Assembly (NCBI GenBank): GCA_029266495.1
Contig: JAQSWS010000015.1
Coordinates: 1-53,874, forward strand
Length of the DNA: 53,874 nucleotides
Origin: Rariglobus sp.
GTDB lineage: Bacteria; Verrucomicrobiota; Verrucomicrobiia; Opitutales; Opitutaceae
Reading direction: 5' to 3'
Shown: piece after piece, positions 1 through 8,284 of the stretch
Layout: each line of letters begins with the position of its first letter
Position numbering within the stretch: the stretch's first letter is position 1
The notes under the pieces: model-generated
What the model saw: the letters and a program-made list of their open reading frames with translations, nothing else
Databases searched by the model: none
Told to the model about the DNA's origin: nothing
Program-made: the position numbers and the translations under genes

Positions 1-14
1 AGGCCGTCGGGTAA

Positions 15-524
15 TCAGCTTTCGGCGGTCTCAGGGAGCGTGTGCCAGTAGCGCGGGTATTTGTGACGTCGAGTGGTGCGATGATAGACAACTGCGATGG
101 CGATCAGCATGAGTGTGCCTGCGAGGGTGGAGGAAACCAGAAAGCCCCAGCTTGGCTTGGCGAGAAAAACAATGATTGCGTTCGATCCCGCCGGCGGGTG
201 CACCGTGCGGGTGAGCATCATAAAGCCCACGCCAAGTCCGGTGGCCATGCCGACGGCCCACCATTCGGGGCCGAAGACCGCCAGGCACCCCAGAGCGATG
301 ACCGAGGCCGAGAGATGGCCGACCACCACGGAGCGAGGCTGTGACAACGCCGCCTCGGGCAATGCAAATAACAACAGAGCCGAGGCACCGAAGGACCCCA
401 GCAGCATCAATCCCTCCGTCGACATGGCGACAAAGGACAGCGCGGACACCGCAACCAAGGCTCCGAGGCTGGCGAGGACGATCTGTGATTTACGAAAAAC
501 GGGGGACATGGAAAAGCCGTTCAT
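15..524 (-). CDS. HPP family integral membrane protein
   Basis: This is a 169-residue protein with about five hydrophobic segments (roughly residues 14-34, 39-54, 66-84, 88-104 and 127-147). It carries the family signatures: a GSFGASALLLF stretch at 42-53, PRSVVVGH at 63-70 and the name-giving HPP at 109-111 in VHPPAGSNA. HPP proteins are small inner-membrane proteins; some are linked to nitrite transport, but the substrate here cannot be told. A second ATG at 509 (residue 6) is an equally possible start, because neither has a clear Shine-Dalgarno sequence. The gene stands alone; the next gene on the same strand begins more than 1 kb upstream. The family call is secure and the function is open. 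Confidence 0.85.
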   Translation of the reverse strand: MNGFSMSPVFRKSQIVLASLGALVAVSALSFVAMSTEGLMLLGSFGASALLLFALPEAALSQPRSVVVGHLSASVIALGCLAVFGPEWWAVGMATGLGVGFMMLTRTVHPPAGSNAIIVFLAKPSWGFLVSSTLAGTLMLIAIAVVYHRTTRRHKYPRYWHTLPETAES

Positions 525-556
525 GAAAACGATTCATCCGGGGCCGGCCAGCATTT

Positions 557-571
557 TATCGTATCACGATA
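557..571. promoter_or_regulatory. short inverted repeat upstream of the HPP gene
   Basis: Arms TATCGT and ACGATA are separated by ATC, in an AT-rich patch that continues as ATATAT, about 33-47 bases upstream of the HPP gene start. The size and place suit a repressor operator overlapping a promoter. This is inference from symmetry only, and no regulator gene is adjacent. Confidence 0.25.
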
Positions 572-638
572 TATATGGGGAAAACCAGGCGCGCGGAGTC
601 GGAGGGTGCTTTGGCCGCGGTGCCGGCCGGGGCGTTGA

Positions 639-1706
639 TTACCAGTGCAGGTATTCGCCTTTTTCCAGACCGAGGGCGAACTCAACGAAGAGCTGCACGG
701 TGCGTTCGACGTCTTCGAGATCCACGATCTCGCTCGGAGTATGCATATAGCGCAGCGGGATGCTCACCAGGCCGGTTGCGATGCCGCCGCGCCCCACCTG
801 AATCGCGCGGGCGTCGGTGCCGGTCGGACGTGGATCGGCTTCGAGTTGATAGGGGATTTTAAGTTTCTTCGCCGCCTTCACCAGGCGCTCAAACACCTTT
901 GGGTTGATGTTGGGGCCGCGGCAGATGATCGGACCTCCGCCCAGCTTCGTCTCGCCGTATTTACGCTGGTCGCAATCGGGATGATCGGTGGCGTGGCCCA
1001 CGTCGACGGCGAGCGCGATGTGAGGGTTGACGGCGTAGGCTGCGGTGATCGCGCCGCGCGTGCCGATCTCCTCCTGCGCGGTGGCGACGGACACGAGTCT
1101 GGCGGTGAGTTTTTTCTTTCCGGCGGCGAGGCGGATCAAGGTTTCGCCAACGACGTAGGCGCCGACTTTGTTGTCGAAGGCGCGGGCGGTGCCGACGCTG
1201 CCATGGATCAATTCAAACTCATGATCGTAGGTGACCGTGTCGCCGATCGAGATGCGTTCGAGCGCTTCTTTTTTGGAGCGGGCGCCGATGTCGATCCAGA
1301 TCTCGTGAATTTCAGGGACCTTCTTCCGGTCGGATTCGTCCATGAGGTGGATGGCGCGCTTGCCGGTCACGCCTTTGACCGGGCCGTTTTCCGTCTGGAT
1401 CACCACGCGACGCCCGGAGATGACCGTGCGATCGTGGCCGCCGATGGTGTCGAAGTAGATAAAGCCGTCTTTGTTGACGTAGGTGATGATGAGGCCGAGT
1501 TCGTCCATGTGGCCGGCGAGCATAAGCACGGGATCGCCCTTGGGGTTGAGCGTGGCGATGCGATTGCCCATCGCGTCCTTGTCATAGGTGGCGGCGGCGG
1601 GTTTGACGTAATGGTCGAAGACTTTTTGGGCTTCGAACTCCGCGCCGGACGGCGAGCGGGCGTGGAGCAGATCGACGAGGAACGCGGGGGCTTGGTATTT
1701 CGACAT
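639..1706 (-). CDS. M42 family metallopeptidase (glutamyl aminopeptidase-like)
   Basis: This 355-residue protein has the usual length of M42 cytosolic aminopeptidases (PepA/FrvX/TET type), di-metal enzymes that trim peptides as large oligomers. The metal and catalytic residues are visible: H66 and D68 in AGHMDELG, D178 in RAFDNKVG, E212/E213 in QEEIGTRGA, D235 in VDVGHATDHPD and H322 in MHTPSEIVDLEDV. There is no signal peptide, so it should act in the cytoplasm. It begins with ATG at 1706. It lies alone between an HPP gene and a repeat remnant. The family call is very reliable, but peptide specificity cannot be read from the sequence. Confidence 0.93.
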   Translation of the reverse strand: MSKYQAPAFLVDLLHARSPSGAEFEAQKVFDHYVKPAAATYDKDAMGNRIATLNPKGDPVLMLAGHMDELGLIITYVNKDGFIYFDTIGGHDRTVISGRRVVIQTENGPVKGVTGKRAIHLMDESDRKKVPEIHEIWIDIGARSKKEALERISIGDTVTYDHEFELIHGSVGTARAFDNKVGAYVVGETLIRLAAGKKKLTARLVSVATAQEEIGTRGAITAAYAVNPHIALAVDVGHATDHPDCDQRKYGETKLGGGPIICRGPNINPKVFERLVKAAKKLKIPYQLEADPRPTGTDARAIQVGRGGIATGLVSIPLRYMHTPSEIVDLEDVERTVQLFVEFALGLEKGEYLHW

Positions 1707-1725
1707 GTTAAGGAGAAAGGGTTGA

Positions 1726-1755
1726 AACCACGAAATACACGAAACACATGAAAAG
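1726..1755. repeat. ACGAAA-type intergenic repeat remnant
   Basis: An A-rich quasi-periodic stretch (AACCACGAAATACACGAAAC, then ACATGAAAAG) lies just upstream of the M42 gene. Repeats of this style occur in many verrucomicrobial and related genomes, often near GxxExxY genes (recalled, not searched). Only one short copy is present here, with no gene attached. Confidence 0.4.
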
Positions 1756-1797
1756 AAGACCGAAAAGGCCGGCCGGCATTATTCGGTTTTTTTCCGC

Positions 1798-1829
1798 AAA
1801 AAAAAACGCCTCACGGTGAGTGAGGCGTT
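1798..1829 (-). terminator. Rho-independent terminator of the GH16 gene
   Basis: A perfect 10-bp stem (AACGCCTCAC at 1805-1814, GTGAGGCGTT at 1820-1829) with a 5-base loop is followed on the minus strand by a run of T (A at 1798-1806 on plus). It lies about 40 bases past the stop of the GH16 gene, the expected place. Confidence 0.85.
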
Positions 1830-1867
1830 GCAGGTGGCGGGAGGCCAGGCCGATGGTGGCTGAGAGA

Positions 1868-3358
1868 CTATGGCGTCCTTCGCTGCCAGATGCGGATGTA
1901 GTCGATGACGTAGTCCCAATTGGATTCGTCCGCAGTGACGTGTTTCATGGCCTCCTTGGCGAATTCGATGCCGATCTGATTGGTCACCAGCACGTGGGCG
2001 GGCGGGGCGTTCCACTCGTAGTAGACCTGTTTGATCGGATGGCCATCAAGCAGCCAGATCGGGCGGTTCTCATGCCAGTCCAGTGCGAACACGTGGAAGT
2101 CCTCCGAGAAGTCCATGCCCGGGACGTATTCGTTGTCCTTGTTCAGGGCGGAGAAGATGGCGTAAGGGTTGCCGTATTTTTGAGGTTGTTTGTTGGTCTG
2201 AATGTTCACCGCAAGCTCGCGGGTTTTCTCGCGGCCCTGCCAGTTGAAGAACTCGAAGATGTCGATTTCAGGGGGCCAGGGGAGCGCGGAGAACGTGCCG
2301 TCGGGATACTGGACGCCGGGATTGAGCCAGAAGGCGGGCCAGGCGCCGATGCCGCGGGTCAGCTTGGCGCGCATCTCGACATACATGCCGGGAACGACGG
2401 GGAACTTGCCCCGGAGCATGCCCGATTCGATTCCGCCCTTGCGAAGGCCGCCGCCTTCCGGGATCCGGGCCTTGAGGGTCAGGGTGTCGGGTCCGAAAAC
2501 GTGGAGGGACTTGGGGCTGTCCTCCGGGTAATCACGGTGGATGGTCCAGTAGGTGGACAACGTGTCGAGCCGGCCTTTGTCGTAAATGTAGCGGTAGAAA
2601 AATTCTTTATCCAAATCATCGCGGTTGCGGATCGTCGCATCCGGCCGGCTCTTGCCGAAGGTCCAATCCTTTACGAGGACCAGATCCTGCCCGTAAGGCC
2701 GTTCGTGATTGGTGGGAGAGGTGGTGCGGGTGATGTAGGGCTTGGATGCGCCGGCCGCCACTTTGGGGGCGCTGCTGGCGGCGGCCGCAGCGGAGGCTTT
2801 GTAAGCGCGGAGGTTGGTGAGCAACACCGAGAACGGCGTTTTGACCGGATCGGTGAATAGTTTGATCGAGGTGATCCGGCCGGGATCGAGGGCGTATCCG
2901 GCTTTCCCGAATTCTTTTCCAAACGGCACCTTGAGCGTCTTGGTTTCGCCCGGCTGGAGCCGGAGCACGTCGACACTCCACGCGTTGCCTTCAGCCGTGT
3001 TGCCCACGCGGAGATATACGGAGACATCCGTCTTTCCCGGGTTGTTGACGTCGATTTGAACGCCGGAAAACCCGGAGAGGTCCCAGCCAGGAGAGGCGGG
3101 AAAGTTAATGCCGGGGTAACCCTTGGATGCCGGGAAATCGACCTTGATCATCGGCCGGCTGCTGGTCGCGGACGTGCTGATCCCAAACGCCGCGTTGGAG
3201 TCGGCGGTGATGCCCTCCAGGCTGAGCGTGCCTTCGTAGCTATACAGTTCCCCGGTCTCGGGGGGCTTGGAGGCGGCACCGAGTGTCGCCGGGGCAAACA
3301 GCAGGGTGAAACCGACGAACAGCGACGGCAGGATCTTATGCAAGAATGGAGGGATCAT
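1868..3358 (-). CDS. secreted glycoside hydrolase family 16 protein
   Basis: This 496-residue protein begins with a signal peptide (hydrophobic core about 9-24, likely cleavage near TLGAAS). Residues 35-190 form a beta-rich accessory domain of the carbohydrate-binding kind, followed by an Ala/Ser linker (188-205). The C-terminal half is the GH16 jelly-roll catalytic domain with the retaining-enzyme motif EIDIFE: nucleophile E364, helper D366, acid/base E369. Later motifs such as FHVFALDW and PIWLLDG also fit GH16. The enzyme should cut beta-linked galactans or glucans outside the cytoplasm; agarase, porphyranase, carrageenase and laminarinase cannot be separated here. It has its own terminator. 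A PEP-CTERM-like gene and a LacI regulator lie next to it, suggesting a small glycan-related locus. Confidence 0.9.
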   Translation of the reverse strand: MIPPFLHKILPSLFVGFTLLFAPATLGAASKPPETGELYSYEGTLSLEGITADSNAAFGISTSATSSRPMIKVDFPASKGYPGINFPASPGWDLSGFSGVQIDVNNPGKTDVSVYLRVGNTAEGNAWSVDVLRLQPGETKTLKVPFGKEFGKAGYALDPGRITSIKLFTDPVKTPFSVLLTNLRAYKASAAAAASSAPKVAAGASKPYITRTTSPTNHERPYGQDLVLVKDWTFGKSRPDATIRNRDDLDKEFFYRYIYDKGRLDTLSTYWTIHRDYPEDSPKSLHVFGPDTLTLKARIPEGGGLRKGGIESGMLRGKFPVVPGMYVEMRAKLTRGIGAWPAFWLNPGVQYPDGTFSALPWPPEIDIFEFFNWQGREKTRELAVNIQTNKQPQKYGNPYAIFSALNKDNEYVPGMDFSEDFHVFALDWHENRPIWLLDGHPIKQVYYEWNAPPAHVLVTNQIGIEFAKEAMKHVTADESNWDYVIDYIRIWQRRTP

Positions 3359-3480
3359 CTGGAGGAGGGGTCAGGCCTTCGGAGGCGATGGGTAATCAAC
3401 GAAAGAAGGACGCATCCGCCGCAAGGGAAAGGCTGTTGAACAGTTGCGCACCGGGCTTGAGCCCGGCCGGAGGTGGAAAC

Positions 3481-3514
3481 AAAAAATGCGTAGTTAAAGT
3501 TAACTACACATTTT
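3481..3514 (-). terminator. terminator after the PEP-CTERM-like gene
   Basis: A 14-bp stem with one G-T wobble (3483-3496 with 3501-3514, core GTAGTTA / TAACTAC) and a 4-base loop has A runs on its left and T on its right, so it may work in both directions. It sits 16 bases beyond a TAA at 3531-3533 that closes the alternative frame of the PEP-CTERM-like gene, but 57 bases beyond the stop actually in frame. Confidence 0.7.
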
Positions 3515-3571
3515 CAACGGATCGTTTTCCTTAAACCGGCCGGGCGGTGCGTTTGCCTCGCCGGCGGGCGA

Positions 3572-4390
3572 TCATGGTTCCGGCCAGAGCGACGGCTCCG
3601 GCAAAGGCGGTGTAGAAGCCGCGAGCTGGAGAAACCGTGTGGAAGAAAACACGAAGCTGCTGGAGGTCGTGCTTTGGGAAAACGAGGCAACGTCGTAGGC
3701 GCCCATGGTGGCGGTGGTGCCGTCGCCGTTCTCCAGCCAGCTTTCGTAGCCGTCCAGGGTGAAAATCCAGGTTGTCGCCACACCTGCGCCGGCGCCGGCG
3801 GAGAGGGTCGTGCCGACATTCACAAAGCTGTTGACGAACAAGTAAGTCGCATCCGTCACCAGGTTGGTCGTGGTGGACGACGACGCGGAGGTGCCGAAGC
3901 TTACCGTGGAGGAATTGCCACCGCCCGCTTTCGCATTCGATTGAAAATAAGATGAACCACCGCCCGTGGTAACGCCCGTGTTGATACGCAGCGAACCGGT
4001 TCCGGCCGAGGTTCTCGAATTAATCTGGACGAGATAACTATTATAAAGCGTCCCGGTCTGCGCCGCCACGTTCAGGCTCGCCCCGAGGATCGCCGTGCCG
4101 CCGTTGCCGGTGGTGGCGATTGCGTTCACGGTCAAGGCGCCGCCGTTCGTAGTCAGGAATGAAGAACCAAACGAGAGCCCGGTGCTCTTGTAGTTCGCAC
4201 TGCCGCTGGCGCCGTTGCTGCCGGTGGTTACCAGCGAGTAATTGCCGGCGAGCCCCGTCGCGTTGGTGGCAACGCCACTCATGGTCGCTCCGTTGGCCAG
4301 TCCATAATCGAAGTCTTCATAGACAAGAAGGGCGGCCTGGCTGACGGGAGGGACGCTGAGCGCGAGGAGCGGGATGAGTATTTTTTTCAT
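3572..4390 (-). CDS. PEP-CTERM-like secreted protein, C-terminus probably frameshifted
   Basis: The reading frame gives 272 residues. I chose the ATG at 4390 because it starts a signal peptide (MKKILIPLLALSVPPVSQAA) followed by LLVYEDFDYGLANG, the common opening of verrucomicrobial PEP-CTERM surface proteins. An upstream ATG at 4486 would overlap the divergent regulator. The body is Gly/Ser/Thr-rich and beta-like. It ends with PPLPEPSLWPEP and a stop, without the membrane segment and Arg cluster a sorting tail needs. Those elements (AFAGAVALAGTMIARRR, then GKRTARPV) exist in another frame of the same strand, ending at 3531, just before the terminator. This points to a frameshift or small deletion, or to a sequencing error. 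PEP-CTERM tails are processed by exosortase; no exosortase gene is in the window. Confidence 0.7.
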   Translation of the reverse strand: MKKILIPLLALSVPPVSQAALLVYEDFDYGLANGATMSGVATNATGLAGNYSLVTTGSNGASGSANYKSTGLSFGSSFLTTNGGALTVNAIATTGNGGTAILGASLNVAAQTGTLYNSYLVQINSRTSAGTGSLRINTGVTTGGGSSYFQSNAKAGGGNSSTVSFGTSASSSTTTNLVTDATYLFVNSFVNVGTTLSAGAGAGVATTWIFTLDGYESWLENGDGTTATMGAYDVASFSQSTTSSSFVFSSTRFLQLAASTPPLPEPSLWPEP

Positions 4391-4475
4391 GGGGGTGGAT
4401 TGATTGCAACGACACCCGCAGGAACCCGGCAGACGGACCTTGACGCAAAACTGATTTCTCCTGAACAGTTCAAAT

Positions 4476-5477
4476 ATGGGAGTCACGCAACGACAGCTGG
4501 CAAGGGATCTGGGCCTGTCGCTCGCGTGCGTTTCGATGGCATTGGCGGATAACCCGGCAATTTCAGCCGCGACGCGCCTCAGGGTGAAGACGCATGCCGA
4601 AGCCGCCGGCTATCGTGCAGACCCGTTTGTTTCCGAGGGGATGTCACGCATCAGTCGCCGCACGGTTTTCCGGGAGGTTCTCCATGTGATCGGCGATGTT
4701 CCACTGGACCGGCAAGGCCCCCGCGCGCTGCTTTGGGAAAGCCTGAACCGGCGGGCCGAGCATCTGGGGTATCACGTGGATTACCGGTGCCTGAACCTGA
4801 CAAATCCGGATGCGATCGCGCGCTGGCATCGGGTTGCGCACAGCCGCGGGGTGCGCGGGGTATTTATCTATCCGCTTTCACAGGTTTACGCGTCCATCAA
4901 ACTCAAGTGGAGCCGTCACGTGTGGGTGGCGATCGGGGACTCGTTGCGCTATCCCGATCTGCATCGCAGCGGTCGCGACTACGTGCGGGATACCCGGAGA
5001 GCGCTGACTTATCTGGGCCAACGGGGCTGTCGTCGGATTGGGTTCGCCAATTTTTGGGACCACGAGGCCCGTGTGGGCTATCCGCTGCTGCAAGCCTCGG
5101 CCTTGCAAAACCAGCTTCAGGGCGGGGTGTTGAAGCGTCCGTTTCACGACATCACATCCGCGGATCAATCGGAGTTGCTCGTGTGGAGCCGCAAGGAGCG
5201 CCTCGACGGCATGGTCCTTGGATTTGACGGAGACCACATCTCGAAAAATCTGCGGGCCTGGTTGAAGGATCATCCGCACGCGTTTCTGGCCGCGCCGGAT
5301 CAGAACGGACCTGCCCCGGCGTTCTGGCCCAATTACGAGATGATCGGCCAGGAGGCGGTCAACCTGATGCACCGCATGATCGCCAGCAATGGTTTCGGCA
5401 TTCCGGTGTATGAACAAACCGTGCTCTCGACCTCGCGGTGGCTGGGTGAGACCGGCATCCCCGAGCCTTTGGTTTAG
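4476..5477 (+). CDS. LacI family transcriptional regulator
   Basis: This 333-residue protein has the usual LacI length. It opens directly with the helix-turn-helix (MGVTQRQLARDLGLSLACVS, then hinge-like AATRLRVKTHAEAAGY), followed by a periplasmic-binding-protein-like sensor domain from about residue 65 to the end. Regulators of this type sense sugars and control glycan-use genes. It is divergent from the PEP-CTERM-like gene with 85 bases between starts. That gap holds a weak dyad (AACTG at 4449-4453, CAGTT at 4466-4470), a possible autoregulatory site. The GH16 gene just beyond is a reasonable target, but this is inferred from position. No strong Shine-Dalgarno sequence precedes the ATG at 4476. 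Confidence 0.9.
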   Translation: MGVTQRQLARDLGLSLACVSMALADNPAISAATRLRVKTHAEAAGYRADPFVSEGMSRISRRTVFREVLHVIGDVPLDRQGPRALLWESLNRRAEHLGYHVDYRCLNLTNPDAIARWHRVAHSRGVRGVFIYPLSQVYASIKLKWSRHVWVAIGDSLRYPDLHRSGRDYVRDTRRALTYLGQRGCRRIGFANFWDHEARVGYPLLQASALQNQLQGGVLKRPFHDITSADQSELLVWSRKERLDGMVLGFDGDHISKNLRAWLKDHPHAFLAAPDQNGPAPAFWPNYEMIGQEAVNLMHRMIASNGFGIPVYEQTVLSTSRWLGETGIPEPLV

Positions 5478-5495
5478 CCGCCTGGCGCCGGCGGT

Positions 5496-6884
5496 TCACT
5501 TCTGAATCTGATCGGCGATCTCCTCCAGCGGATAGGTGAGAATCTCGGCGAGGGTGGGGTGATACCACGGAGCGCGGAGCAGATCGAAAACGGTGGCATT
5601 CATCGCGAGCGGTCCGTTGAAGATGTGGATCAACTCGCCGGCGTGTGGGCCGACGATCTCGGCGCCGAGGATGCGGCCGCGTCGCGGCTCGGCGATGACT
5701 TTCACGTAGCCGTAATTTGCGTCCATGAGGATGGACTTGCCGTGGTCGTTGAACGGGTAGGACGAGACGAGGAATTTTTCACCGTGTTCAACCAAGTCGC
5801 GTTCCTGCAGTCCGATCGTGGCGAGTTGCGGGTCGGTGAAAACGACGTTGAGGAGCAGCCTGTGGTCGATCGGCTTTGGCTTTTTGGAACCGAAGGCATG
5901 ACGGGCGGCGAGTTCTCCCTGGGCGACGGCGAGATGGACGATATCGTGGGGACCGCAAACATCGCCGCCGGCGTAAATATGACTGGCGGTGGTTTGCTGC
6001 CAGCGGTTGATCCGCACGCGACCCTCCGGCGAGAGCTTCACGCCGGCGGCGGCGAGGTTGAGGCCGGCGGTGTTGGGCTCGCGTCCGAGGGCATTGAAGA
6101 GGTAACGCGCACGGCGGGTGACGGTTTTGCCACCCGTGATGAACTTGACCGCGACGCCTTTGGCATCACCCGAGACGCTCTCGATTTTGGTGTCGGAGTG
6201 CAGCTCGATGCCTTCGTCGCGAAAGGCCTGTTGAACCACCGCGCTCGCATCGGGCGAGTGGTCACGAAGGATGTTTTTGCTCCGTTGGACGAGAATGACC
6301 CTGGAGCCGATCCTGCGGAGAAACTGGGCGAGTTCGCAGGCGACGATGCCTCCGCCGAGCACGATCACGCTTTCGGGAACGAAATCGAGGTCGAGCACGT
6401 CGTCACTGGTCCAGAACGGAGTCGACGCGAGGCCGGGCACCGGCGGGACGCTGATTTTGGAGCCGGTGCCGATGAGGAATTTTTTAGCGGAGAGGGTGCG
6501 TCCGTCGGAGAGCTCGACCGTATGCGGGTCGAGGAAGCGGGCATGGCTGCGGTGGATCTCGTAGTTGCCGGAGGCGAGGGCTTGTGCGCGGTAGTCGGCG
6601 AAACCGCCGATGATCTTTTTTTTGCGCGCATGGAGCGCCTTCATGTCGGCCTTGGCGGAGGGAATGCGCAGGCCGAAGGTTTTTCCCTTCTGGGCGAGGT
6701 GGAGGACTTCGGTGGAATAGAGGAGCGTCTTCGACGGCATGCAGCCGTTGAGGATGCAGAGTCCGGCGATTTTTTTTGCACCGTCGACGATTGCGACGCG
6801 TTTACCGAGACTCGCGGCAACTCGCGCGGCATTAAAGCCGGCGGAGCCGCCGCCGATCACGAGAAAATCGTAGGGCTTGGACAT
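5496..6884 (-). CDS. dihydrolipoyl dehydrogenase-like flavoprotein disulfide reductase
   Basis: This 462-residue FAD/NAD(P)H disulfide reductase starts with a GGGSAG dinucleotide fold at 11-16. The redox pair C43/C48 lies in LCILNGCMPSK. A second Rossmann motif (VIVLGGGIVACELAQ) lies near 173-190, an FAD-binding YAGGDVCG lies in the third quarter, and the dimerisation domain ends with HPTLAE (H442, E447), the His-Glu pair of lipoamide dehydrogenases. The chemistry should be electron transfer between NAD(P)H and a disulfide. No 2-oxoacid dehydrogenase genes are nearby, so whether it serves lipoamide, a mercuric-reductase-like reaction or another disulfide is open. It starts 17 bases after the last gene of the polysaccharide locus and may be read from the same transcript. 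Confidence 0.85.
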   Translation of the reverse strand: MSKPYDFLVIGGGSAGFNAARVAASLGKRVAIVDGAKKIAGLCILNGCMPSKTLLYSTEVLHLAQKGKTFGLRIPSAKADMKALHARKKKIIGGFADYRAQALASGNYEIHRSHARFLDPHTVELSDGRTLSAKKFLIGTGSKISVPPVPGLASTPFWTSDDVLDLDFVPESVIVLGGGIVACELAQFLRRIGSRVILVQRSKNILRDHSPDASAVVQQAFRDEGIELHSDTKIESVSGDAKGVAVKFITGGKTVTRRARYLFNALGREPNTAGLNLAAAGVKLSPEGRVRINRWQQTTASHIYAGGDVCGPHDIVHLAVAQGELAARHAFGSKKPKPIDHRLLLNVVFTDPQLATIGLQERDLVEHGEKFLVSSYPFNDHGKSILMDANYGYVKVIAEPRRGRILGAEIVGPHAGELIHIFNGPLAMNATVFDLLRAPWYHPTLAEILTYPLEEIADQIQK

Positions 6885-6901
6885 GGGCGGAGAATACCCG
6901 T

Positions 6902-8236
6902 CTAGCGGCCTTTGCCAAACAGCATGATGTGGATTGTCTTCAGGACGATGGCCGCATCGATGAGGAAGGAGAAATGCCTGATGTAGTAGAGGTCATATTC
7001 CAGCTTGCGCAGGGTGTCATCAAGATTGGCCCCGTAGGGGTAGTTGACTTGGGCCCATCCCGTGATGCCGGGTTTCACGAGATGACGGAAATGATAACAG
7101 GGGATCTTTTCCTCGTAGTGATCGACGAGCTTGTCCCATTCGGCGCGGGGGCCGATGAGGCTCATGTCGCCGAACAGAACGTTCAGCATCTGGGGGAGTT
7201 CATCAAGACGGCTTGCGCGGAGGAATTTTCCGATGCGCGTGATGCGCGAGTCGCCGACCTGGGTGTAGGAATCCTTCCCGTCGTTCGGGCGCATGGTGCG
7301 GAACTTAAAAATGCGAAACGGCACTCGATTCCTGCCGATGCGCGTCTGCCGGAAAAGCACGGGACCCCGGTCATCGACCCAGACGGCGAGTGCAATGGCG
7401 CCGAAGAGCGGAGCACCAGCCGTGAGTGCAAACAGTGAAAGCAGGATGTCGCTCAGGCGTTTCAGGCGCTCGAATACGGGCTCGCGGGTGATTTTGAAAC
7501 CCTCTTGGAAGAGCCAGGTCTGGTTGAGGCGGTAGAGGGGGATCTTGCGCCAGTAGACCTGGTGGAAAAGTTCGAGCGTATAGGTGGGCACGCCGCGGAA
7601 ATAGAGGTCAACGAGACGGTGGGAGAGACGGGCGCGGAGTTCGCGATTATTCTCCCGGAGGATGATGGCCTCCACCTCCATGCCGCCGCTTTCAATTTTT
7701 GCGAGAAGCTCATCCACAACGGCATCGTCCTCGGGGGAGACTGAAACGATGGGGTGGGTGCAGTCCATCCGGACGCACTCCCGGGAGAAGACCTCGACGT
7801 TTACGGGATCGCCGACGAAGACCAGCGAGCGATGACGGCGGGCCGCGATATTGGCCGAATACGCCGTTCTCCGGTAGGCCAGCGAAAGAGGTGTGTAGAT
7901 AAAAAAGCTGAGGGCGATCACGCCGCGGCTTTGCTGGAGAGGGTAACCACCGGTGAAAAAAACGAACGTGAACAGCAGGGTTCCTACCAAGGCGGCGAGC
8001 AGGGCGATGATGTGCTCGCTGGTGTAGTCGAGGCTCATCATGTCGGTCTGCGGCTTGTAGCCGTCGATGAGGAAAAAAGCGGTCACGACCAGCAACACCG
8101 GCAGGGCGAGCGGCCAGAGAATCCATTCACCGAAGACGATGATGCCGCGAAACCAGGCGACCGTGTTGAAGACCGCCATGAGCACGCCTATGTCCAGCAG
8201 AAGAATGCCGAGGGTGGCTTTGCGATGCGTGTGCAT
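6902..8236 (-). CDS. polyprenyl-phosphate sugar-1-phosphate transferase (priming enzyme)
   Basis: This 444-residue protein has the full architecture of WcaJ/WbaP-type initiating transferases: about four N-terminal membrane segments (residues 10-110), a middle CoA-binding-like domain, a hydrophobic hairpin (LLSLFALTAGAPLFGAIA) and a C-terminal bacterial sugar transferase domain with RQTRIGRNRVPFRIFKFRTM, SRLDELPQMLNVLFGDMSLIG and GITGWAQVNYPYG. It should transfer a hexose-1-phosphate from a UDP-sugar to undecaprenyl phosphate at the inner membrane, the first step of repeat-unit or chain synthesis. It is the last gene of the 33-kb minus-strand locus. Versions tied to exosortase/PEP-CTERM genomes are common, fitting the PEP-CTERM-like gene nearby. 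Confidence 0.93.
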   Translation of the reverse strand: MHTHRKATLGILLLDIGVLMAVFNTVAWFRGIIVFGEWILWPLALPVLLVVTAFFLIDGYKPQTDMMSLDYTSEHIIALLAALVGTLLFTFVFFTGGYPLQQSRGVIALSFFIYTPLSLAYRRTAYSANIAARRHRSLVFVGDPVNVEVFSRECVRMDCTHPIVSVSPEDDAVVDELLAKIESGGMEVEAIILRENNRELRARLSHRLVDLYFRGVPTYTLELFHQVYWRKIPLYRLNQTWLFQEGFKITREPVFERLKRLSDILLSLFALTAGAPLFGAIALAVWVDDRGPVLFRQTRIGRNRVPFRIFKFRTMRPNDGKDSYTQVGDSRITRIGKFLRASRLDELPQMLNVLFGDMSLIGPRAEWDKLVDHYEEKIPCYHFRHLVKPGITGWAQVNYPYGANLDDTLRKLEYDLYYIRHFSFLIDAAIVLKTIHIMLFGKGR

Positions 8237-8284
8237 GAGACGTCGGCTGCAGCGAAGCGGGTTTAGGCGGATACGGCCAGCCGT

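Noticed and set aside
645-1751. A 368-codon plus-strand frame over the M42 gene.
   Set aside because: The opposite strand encodes an M42 enzyme with all metal ligands; the plus-strand product has no recognisable pattern.
5478-5495. A GC-rich hairpin (CCGCC ... GGCGG) between the convergent LacI and flavoprotein genes.
   Set aside because: The stem is only 5 bp and no T run follows on either strand, so it does not qualify as a terminator.
6885-6901. A break between the flavoprotein gene and the polysaccharide locus.
   Set aside because: Only 17 bases separate them and no terminator is visible, so the end of the transcript cannot be placed there with confidence.
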